In this document: positions 29,001-29,467 of the stretch, piece after piece
How the letters are laid out: every line of letters starts with the position of its first letter
Numbering within the stretch: position 1 is the first letter of the stretch
Assembly: GCA_031411235.1 (NCBI GenBank)
Contig: JANOAR010000113.1
Location: 1 to 29,467, forward strand
Direction of reading: 5' to 3'
Length of the DNA stretch: 29,467 nt
Source of the DNA: JANOAR01 sp031411235
GTDB taxonomy: Bacteria > Verrucomicrobiota > Verrucomicrobiia > Verrucomicrobiales > Verrucomicrobiaceae
The notes under the pieces: generated by a model
Database searches by the model: none
Told to the model about the DNA's origin: nothing
The model's input: the letters and a program-made list of their open reading frames with translations, nothing else
Made by a program: the position numbers and the translations under genes

Positions 29001-29467
29001 TTGATGTTAAAGGCTCCCGTGAAGGTGTTGCCACCAGCGAGAGTCAGCACCCCAGCACCATTTTTATTCACCCCACCACCACCTGCGATGGTACCGTTAA
29101 GAGTCGTCGAGCCAGCACCTGAAATATCGAGAACCTTGCCCGTTGCCACACGCACTTGGGTGTCAAAAGCCGAAGCAAGTGAGGCAATCGTTTCAGACTC
29201 CAGCACATTCAAGCCACCACCTGCGGCATTGAGCGACACCGCCGCGCTATCGGGGATCGTGCCGCCGACGCGGTTCGCCGTCACCATGGCAGCGCCAATC
29301 GTCAGTGCCGTCATGCTTGTGTTGTTGCCCGTGAGCATGACGTTGCCTGCATTCACCGTGAGGGTGGTGAAGGCATTGTTTCCAGCCAAGTTCGTGGCGG
29401 CAGTGTTGTTCAGCACCACGGGACCACCAAAGGTATTGCTGCCAGGGATCGACAGCAGCGCACCCGT
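10697..29467 (-). CDS. Giant PATR-repeat surface protein, at least 6,256 residues (5' end outside window)
   Basis: The frame is open from the window edge (TGALLSIPGSNTFGGP precedes the GTG at 29419), so the true start lies beyond base 29467. From the edge to about 13,420 the protein is a chain of autotransporter-associated beta-strand repeats of the type G-x-G-x-L-x-L-x-G-x-N-T-(Y/F)-T-G-x-(T/V)-x-(I/V)-x-x-G-x-L; the predicted fold is a right-handed beta-helix. At about 13140-13260 is the end-of-region block ATLNAAASFILSLSGYAPLAGDVFKVLDF. A linker (GDGGAPPTPNIE, about 12975-13010) leads to Ig-like domains (about 12690-12975 and 12390-12680, the second with YQWLKDG and AGTYTCRVS), a He_PIG-type domain (about 12120-12390, PPGLVIGLTTGIITGSP) and a C-terminal module of about 470 residues (10700-12120). 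There is no autotransporter beta-barrel, LPxTG or PEP-CTERM. It is Gly/Thr/Ser/Asn/Ala-rich and nearly cysteine-free. Role: adhesin or surface matrix, by inference. Organisation is typical of Verrucomicrobiota. Confidence 0.88.
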   Translation of the reverse strand, partial: TGALLSIPGSNTFGGPVVLNNTAATNLAGNNAFTTLTVNAGNVMLTGNNTSMTALTIGAAMVTANRVGGTIPDSAAVSLNAAGGGLNVLESETIASLASAFDTQVRVATGKVLDISGAGSTTLNGTIAGGGGVNKNGAGVLTLAGGNTFTGAFNINAGSVVVAPNIAAPGVEGFIGVRSAVTLAAGTSLNLALTASRGETVGSLDGAGSVAMGSDGTLRTGANNLNTALYGAITSTLGGTLVKQGFGTMTLAGANTFSTTLRIENGGVTLAHATNTLDDNIAVTMRRPGATLTVTNSETIGTINGVRNSVLSLGAGATLTTTYTDSAAFGRLGTSANGSRVLFGFDPVSIADVTPGMIITTSNGIPSGSVVVQTFGSGANGTPGALINNNTTAPGVYDNVNFRRVGVLSSNITGAGSFTKNGTGTLVLAGNSSHTGNTTINDGAFVLGGIEAGGQYVLGNVMSDLSTVVFAATGDQDVKFANNATNLQSFERVGNIAGGPTAPTALAHGRVSLFEGGNTGTLAFGGNNQTTAFYGSIDGADAAARTMVIKEGTGKFTYTNPSGGFQGIARLEGGEWYIPDGGSEASLGMNILTSLVMSNHDGIRYSTEIQDTVAALAGGPGVSHSFRDGATGALVANYIGQSGGELNLITQFNSFGVQRDGLNDVVTYSGSIFGAGSLTKSGTNTMVLSGSNSFTGRTLVQDGVLQLGYISRSAGVGALAVVDQRGSLSDLTDLELSTGRIFALNSLNETVKSVSANSGKLVLLGKGVLTMANQDPSEDFQGNFRSGGGFSNTGAGLANIGGVVINGGTLDLSGTRTVDGPTLAINGATTKVTLRDGVPIEQGVLADGTRLTFSSGGILEFHATDVTSGEIVGSIHGNGVINLGANRAFTVSQAGGLSAGVYSGAITGSGTSGLVVDGRGALTLSGVNTYAGETSVLSGAQLILDTGVGAGASTVLPSAGAMNLGGGILRLQGGKVQTLGNIAISGGANRLVRDVNASALFNLGTLTASAGGTLFVSAEAGLVTTTSTNTSNILGGWAVHGGSTFARVGITGALEGLADSDYFSTWTSGQHTSLTTAVVGGISVVSGTSTLGLRFTKDAGSPAGGRTVSFTGSSATNIVSGGILVTRGPDNSTSILTAVTTAKLTSSSNQLSLQQYNPRGTLLIEMDIVDNSSPLALAKAGSGRAILRKNTSFSGGLSIGAGTLQVGDEGAVGSTGATGTLGTGSSTMVNNGILDIRRSNSFVLNRGISGSGALIQSGTGDTALANSSTYTGKTNVLKGTITSTTDAALGSIAAGTSVERKAGLILLNSLTAEPIFLKGGFLKADSAAEQSGNVVVTGTDSGIIASTLSTLTVSGRVTSPALSTLNINHGLLFSGGFDSELFESGNVVFTAPNSYGSTHVYGGKLILRTNSLTGTSGTLGVGPVQVDGGFSSELVLDVNDAHRVIANNISGQAGFRVLRNTVYLTGTNTYQGSTIVGDNALQATLRLGNDSFTGSAGSGGAIAVNSAPTGNSQLRTHRVDSFTMNNSITLTPNGDGGGTARNADFVKEGLGNLTLTGEITAGSAASASPNTQRALITVNSGRLIFQDTTISNDVNGPLAINNGTHLEFAGTADYELFGAMGSGGSWVHSTTGTTTLNNTRTDNSSVPIRSTWNGVMYVNRGILKAETSHQFGDDLDIYVTSGASLTLHGDSLRQADRLGGLGVQAGGDLILGDTSGGFDLVIDDAQDSFISGKISGTGSLVWDSANTLTLIEEKGFGRASTFSDNLVIRSGTVRTDSITASGVAGGIGGGAAIDLGPRELTPLLMVFNGITGAAGVGGTGTSLGLLDYIGGEPGVATTSDRVIILHGTNGDTSGGASLGTVGSGGGLSANGKGALVWTGDVSTQDTGVFTATATGAKTFILTGESRATYLNGASLESNTFSGAISEPELAGPTVDPAKRVSLVKNGNSWWLLKGTLSNFSGNIEVNGGILDVRDFSALGNGFKTVPGSPAVARTFTIGTARMELHAADVAVKNFTSTVSWLVNGSSELASSGLGPISIAGTVGAGASSATKTLILTGSNTGANVISSVISGGVGLTKNETGTWRISGNNTFTGNVVVNAGVLEVSGGNAIPDNLAVTLANSGSNGSAPGGATLRVVTSETIGTLSGAIGSVVDVASAQTLTLVNGNTTYQGNITGLGGLTQSTNTAGTARITTLASSASTYTGVTSILAGAGAGAANRLDVSVLADGGFASSIGAATVAAANLVISTGANAGGLRFIGVADSSTNRLFTIGTGTAAASIWADGQVYGNRVPSVSFAGPGAIALSGSGTRTFTLRGANRGDNVFNPVLADNGGATSLTKLEDSVWAIGGNNTFTGAVTVGQGTLAVMSNTALGTSAGGVTVNLAGSRSFLDLRGVNITSGEPLTLNGAANSGFGASTGTNVWTGTVAQNAAASWSVLGASTQLTVSGIVSGASDITKYGDGILVLSGANTNTGIFNARGGYVTLDYGPSNTSKLADSKALVFGGSATGSLTGVQGASTRGQDAAYFPHGTTLRLENGSHLEVVSAVTIDAGASGITRGLGTSTIQLGAITRNVGGSMDFGAGSIATTTTGNQSTLSILGGYATVGKTDWASNVANSIVALAAPSYTNLWSTAANTSVNSASTTGSGLTGSVRFMDGGVARTITLTAAGTITSGGILVSNTAGLFNSTITGSTLTSGVTDLIIHQHNELGQLKINSVITGAISLTKSGLGKLVLTGANNYTNLTIINEGILQVGENAGATGQLGAGNIVLNGTLAFDLSAAGGVPTSLAVLRGDGVVRLEATNLRTILLTQNSDQFQGQFEILGGTLAAGNITPNLALTVPNTLNNTNIVNGNNSLGGTRASANVGLGGTLDLRGIATPNPVPLTTGIEITLGGGILATSIGNSFINGTITISDAASSINVAAGSVMQLNNQIYTSVGMNKMGAGRLVLNAAQFEDQQSGTINSSVLPTLTKTSTLNGKILVNEGELWINTTGNVGGNGNTLFRNAAYFLGATGTGNEVVVAPGATFDLRDADLNYGDDPTASRKIIQISGHGTGAVGTHRGTGALRNTSGTATLSEIEITDDTTIGVGGIANGARIDLQTFDTDPASGSTTLPGVYNPSPSHLFTTGGLKALDKVGTGDLVFRDTHIQNLGDINIKEGELRIERNVPPNAQPGGYNTTDIQRFVIAYGGRTRGDYTDTSSTALLGPIVGARLEFYRNNDVIQEVPILMDGVTAAANGGTNYLELNSDTVPGSRTFLSGQITVYGDAKRNIFNIEGADAQGAVFQQGNTTTGVQGKMVVNNSIIDGFYSGGTGPSGGLSKIGFRELRLTADNSYTGDTIVVRSGTMALPPRSDTLALNGSEITSDGLGESWGEWGMTLNGQGRLSGTANVNLERGGLLTLDNTTRLDASSNGITTNNINDRVNDNASVKMRQGWLRIHSNNDDNIEAIATGAGKSLQSLSGTNLIDLVPTDAKGKSITLTIGQISRVAGSVLRFRNLDSSSTFSGTVTSGTDGVRVALTSIGSLTQVGNLAATGANATDRAIVHGLLGGAAFHTAYEDLRQTSDFWNQERNRQNYTGSHFMTYDGGFLRPLDDSEYATVSNGLLDTASVGGKNVNLTDFAHVARTSLSVNSLRFGPLADSVGNNASDANLTNEVVNNRSTLTSYTNNWQPTIVIDDQATLTVASGMVSSATFAVGNNFNNTTIIRGGKLGFGAREGIINNQNLWLRLTSSNSTNADSGTYASNNFELMTTITGSAGVIKTGPGPVVFDGVNTYTGTTTITEGRLFARNGRNALGANGTGNDIRIEGSGELFLTNGINLGTAAAPKNLNIGLVSFDGQQVLQASNGNNLFNGDIIYDNVDSVGHAQPGARSRISVAGNQSLQINGDIYGGITAVTEDIYYTDSRLLSLNGNGFISIRGTVGDKGSAGNAVPVGSLITAGPSSGTATNENQLMRLQITANDDLNVALEKQYNAAGRLVLDRGIMLVNYDPATTPTNDKGFWTAAAISKIKNGNSNSSLIDNGFSTQHGFIIGQNLGDTGGTQALFLTKANQLFNMSEWTVSGAAGTTLAWLGGTQESGTVGFGAFKADGSLPTAADNQFVGNLTLGKATRLFQQAGGTTVINQRLTGNSIVKVGRGTVVLKNTSALPVNPSDTSVTAVIASDTNTVELGGGTLILDYDGAAIFNQLTVARVGDQNFTSRGGVIQVQGNSGTLIPGTATVTQGLGFNNAAGRVVQFLNGNTTFFAEARGVNNVTINVGNPSTNNGAANLVRNPGATASFAIANTVVGGTGLARINFDFNGNGAAPGAALKNQIIPWATMGTGLLSVQDFAIADATDGNRVRAYIRNPDEYKNAVNTWVAGEDLSENTLTGLGGSGFYGSLATSLAIGTLRFDSPASSAINIPATQTLQVANSGILVSSNVGPAAKTITGGSLIASVLKTGTLISGAATVTGLASTSDLYVGMPVSGANIPSGVYIATIDSASQVTLSGNATGAATLQPLQFGNAELIVHHYGTGDLNLASSLGQTLSTTGSTNEGISLITVASTTGMAPGMTIVSPYLPLGATILTVNSPTSLTLTAPATASIGSQTFTVGISAFYVPNSGTVNGSNVVAVGSTAGLVPGMTIAGQNIPAGSVIGSVNTGAGTVTLLNPAAPTTAANATATSAVPLTLSVAIPLALTVSGPTTTSPAEFGTTGAVVLSGAINAIAGKTTINGGVLSISSDAQLGPDPAIDVVDQLTLNGGTLRWTGQGGIISQTRGITLQGGGGVIEVAGSAGNLVIQRGIESVEQYRGDLIKTGPGTLSLEGDSGNQALFRGLLDVRGGTIRLAGDVPDAAAGTSTIFGSNQTWADGTIMRSGTNIMLQMGDANASGEWVIEEFITFEGNNRLTVGTLGSAVRLMNWNAPIAVNGALTIDTVPGQTFRLHNGGGFIQGSGDITKIGQGILEVRENNPDWTGGLNILEGRVLAANQADVLGTGHLNGKSITLGSTEHAGVAELLLHSDLGTGGSLWEVNMPISVTYNPAQTKRLGVWKQQGNGGQNHQYNGDITLNDNLQLYYEEDNNTFPVGGEFVFTEYNGKFKDGATTSGNLVLRTNVTANGGNDNDATNGRAFITHTFKGDNSAWTGDLVISTSLAYGQDNTTIARLGNNLALTEKNDVVMNYNSILQVGGSTVTIGSLTTNGGSGAFLSNTGTMSSSNSSSEVIENAAATPGVLTINQSTPATVEVLWDAMFRDGTQSSHWLVPGQGAAGASLSLVKGSNGWASLTQNNEYTGTTTIAAGTLQVGVNGVGSTGAARAATAPGLTLNSLATLAGTGLIRGLTTLNGIIKPGDVGGDALGTLTIEGNAVFGAGSETTFQITRPTVNVPDLLDAQYGTDIGTAAFYRNQRDNLIKGTSAQFAAMLSDPVLSNQHDRINITGSATLNAAASFILSLSGYAPLAGDVFKVLDFASVSGAVNVGSQFRLGGEAGLGLSLPFLSDNLRWDTSLFNTNGLVFVVAVTGDGGAPPTPNIEITSPPRSQIVALGATSATFTSSAIGPGNVSSQWRKKTIDIAGSIGGADATYTVTAPGINGFVAADVSKYSVRYTSDAGPAVANKTSGDADLAFVDTRTSTIRVPVNGTTTFNVKAYGPTPANLKYQWLKDGIVISDTTTLAPTKYTGTKTATLTLKLLTTNEAGTYTCRVSIGTGASAPNLEGGANVLTLLQKPIFLTNTLPGGKVSADYGTSGLGYQVLVNTTADYLPTKYTITGQPPGLVIGLTTGIITGSPTIAGNYNFVKITASNAAGSTVSSIYSIAIEGVSTKAIGTYVGLIDRSAANVGILNRNNYVLGGRLDLTTTVKGTFTGKVTVNGLVYPISGKINNSSTNPRCSYLIKRKAPLLNIQVIADLITLDDGGTGVRADTVRGTLQEVPLVGVSTEPVVNMTGWRNVWFTLAIAAKKATATVPAQPLIPANPATTRAGAHNFMLTVGAADQNDAAKPQGASYGTATVATSGIVTMKGKAADGSVIATTAPIGPQGQVAIYQMLYPIKGAMHGTLLIAADTGHTLTGPATETLPFVSLVAPTWNKPTQTLASDRTYKAGFGGNTGLALAAAGGLYKAPAATAIVLALAVPHTLGTTNAQISFADSIASTSAITGGVESSAINPNLDGSSATNPFFEIKPISITVMPVAANNAGLTKATITATTGAVTGSFTLSDASAGFTALGAPTTVTFKRVPAYYGLIIPDPSTPDPLDGKAYGYFIMERLPVPPETLTTVTVPKRSGLMVLDKKP
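10700..12120 (-). other. C-terminal module of the giant protein (three beta units)
   Basis: Starts with STKAIGTYVGLIDRS and has three units. The first is GTFTGKVTVNGLVYPISGKI, followed by SYLIKRKAPLLNIQVI. The second is GIVTMKGKAADGSV, YQMLYPIKGAMHGTLLI and TYKAGFGGNTGLALAAAGGLYKAP. The third is GAVTGSFTLSDASAGF with VTFKRVPAYYGLIIP and AYGYFIMERLP. The same order, shorter, occurs in the 722-residue protein at 9480-10541, and the third unit alone is in the truncated copy at 7495-7870. I recognise this as a C-terminal arrangement common in Verrucomicrobiota surface proteins; no function is established to my knowledge. Confidence 0.65.
15495..16133 (-). repeat. Three related ~45-residue 'GM..SG.NIP.G' units in the giant protein
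   Basis: Unit 1 (about 15975-16133): LASTSDLYVGMPVSGANIPS, IATIDSASQVTLSGNATG. Unit 2 (about 15709-15875): VASTTGMAPGMTIVSPYLPL, ILTVNSPTSLTLTAPATA. Unit 3 (about 15495-15663): VGSTAGLVPGMTIAGQNIPA, IGSVNTGAGTVTLLNPAA. A fourth, more distant one (VTPGMIITTSNGIPSGSVVV) is at about 28290-28440. This strand-turn pattern occurs in many phage tail and surface proteins. The units sit between PATR elements and share no obvious DNA identity. Confidence 0.6.
15915..16465 (-). repeat. Super-module copy C in the giant protein, interrupted by an inserted unit
   Basis: Encodes DEYKNAVNTWVAGEDLSENT, then LAIGTLRFDSPASSAINIPA, TLQVANSGILVSSNVGP and, after an interruption of about 50 residues, AELIVHHYGTGDLNLASSL. 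The interruption (about 15975-16133) is the first of three G-M-x-V/I-x-G-x-x-I-P-x-G units. Confidence 0.55.
18300..18740 (-). repeat. Super-module copy D in the giant protein
   Basis: Encodes MTYDGGFLRPLDDSEYATVS, then SLSVNSLRFGPLADS, ATLTVASGMVSSATFAVG and NTTIIRGGKLGFGAREGII. The LRF strand and the 'TLTVASGMV' strand match LRF and SGGILV of the other copies, but this one is the most diverged. Confidence 0.5.
21300..21685 (-). repeat. Super-module copy B in the giant protein
   Basis: Encodes GGYATVGKTDWASNVANSIV, then GSVRFMDGGVARTITLTAAG, TITSGGILVSNTAG and DLIIHQHNELGQLKINSVIT, followed by a PATR motif. Same order of landmarks as copy A, with little DNA identity. Confidence 0.6.
25955..26375 (-). 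repeat. Super-module copy A in the giant protein
   Basis: Encodes GGWAVHGGSTFARVG, then STLGLRFTKD, RTVSFTGSSATNIVSGGILVTRG and LSLQQYNPRGTLLIEMDIV, leading straight into a PATR motif. The SGGILV strand and the L-x-x-x-Q/H-x-N/Y strand are the shared landmarks with copies B, C and D. Confidence 0.6.

Larger units (their letters stand above)
13425..29467 (-). repeat. PATR (autotransporter-associated beta-strand) repeat region
   Basis: Irregularly spaced copies of one ~30-residue motif. Clear examples by approximate plus-strand position: LTLAGGNTFTGAFNINAG (28996-29060), LVLAGNSSHTGNTTINDG (28139-28203), MVLSGSNSFTGRTLVQDG (27340-27425), LTLSGVNTYAGETSVLSG (26640-26720), WRISGNNTFTGNVVVNAG (23150-23235), WAIGGNNTFTGAVTVGQG (22375-22445), LVLTGANNYTNLTIINEG (21205-21295), LRLTADNSYTGDTIVVRSG (19430-19505), VVFDGVNTYTGTTTITEG (18115-18200) and ASLTQNNEYTGTTTIAAG (13640-13715). 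Copies are strongly diverged in DNA, so this is an old protein-level array, not a recent tandem expansion. Confidence 0.85.

Noticed and set aside
13425..29467. CRISPR-like or tandem DNA repeat array
   Set aside because: The periodicity is at the protein level only; copies differ strongly in DNA and vary in spacing.

Overview
The window looks like chromosomal DNA of a high-GC bacterium, most likely a Verrucomicrobiota member related to Prosthecobacter or Verrucomicrobium. This is an inference from gene content: a giant autotransporter-associated beta-strand repeat (PATR) protein without a visible barrel, a PQQ-type beta-propeller protein, a BtaA/BtaB betaine-lipid pair, and C-terminal surface-protein modules of a kind common in that phylum. 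There is no rRNA, tRNA, CRISPR array, transposase or phage gene.

Left part (1-7428), ordinary metabolic and envelope genes: the 3' end of a PQQ-like beta-propeller protein converges on, and overlaps by 18 bp, a two-gene minus-strand operon btaA-btaB for the phosphorus-free betaine lipid DGTS. Divergent from btaA, across a 229-229 bp-scale spacer (2810-3038) carrying four CGTCAC-type motifs, lies a PAP2 lipid phosphatase gene that overlaps by 32 bp a GT39/ArnT-type membrane glycosyltransferase gene. The glycosyltransferase gene contains an in-frame 110-bp REPIN-like element: two inverted hairpin-bearing ends with compensatory base changes. Then comes korA (fused gamma/alpha subunit of a 2-oxoacid:ferredoxin oxidoreductase) with no korB beside it.

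Middle part (7429-10696), an accessory island: a truncated copy of the 3' end of the giant gene (7495 to about 7870), a small XRE-type regulator with a perfect 7-2-7 palindrome upstream, and a 722-residue predicted surface protein followed by a strong terminator. Its sequence is visibly more AT-rich than its neighbours. The island lies between two same-strand copies of the giant gene's tail, so it resembles an insertion or tandem-duplication product that homologous recombination could excise.

Right part (10697-29467): one minus-strand gene, open through the window edge, encodes at least 6,256 residues of a giant PATR-repeat surface protein. From N to C it has a long beta-helical repeat region with four divergent copies of a larger super-module, a conserved end-of-repeat block, Ig-like domains, a putative-Ig (He_PIG-like) domain and a C-terminal module of about 470 residues. 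That module is recognisably shared with the 722-residue island protein, which makes it a candidate surface-retention or secretion domain.
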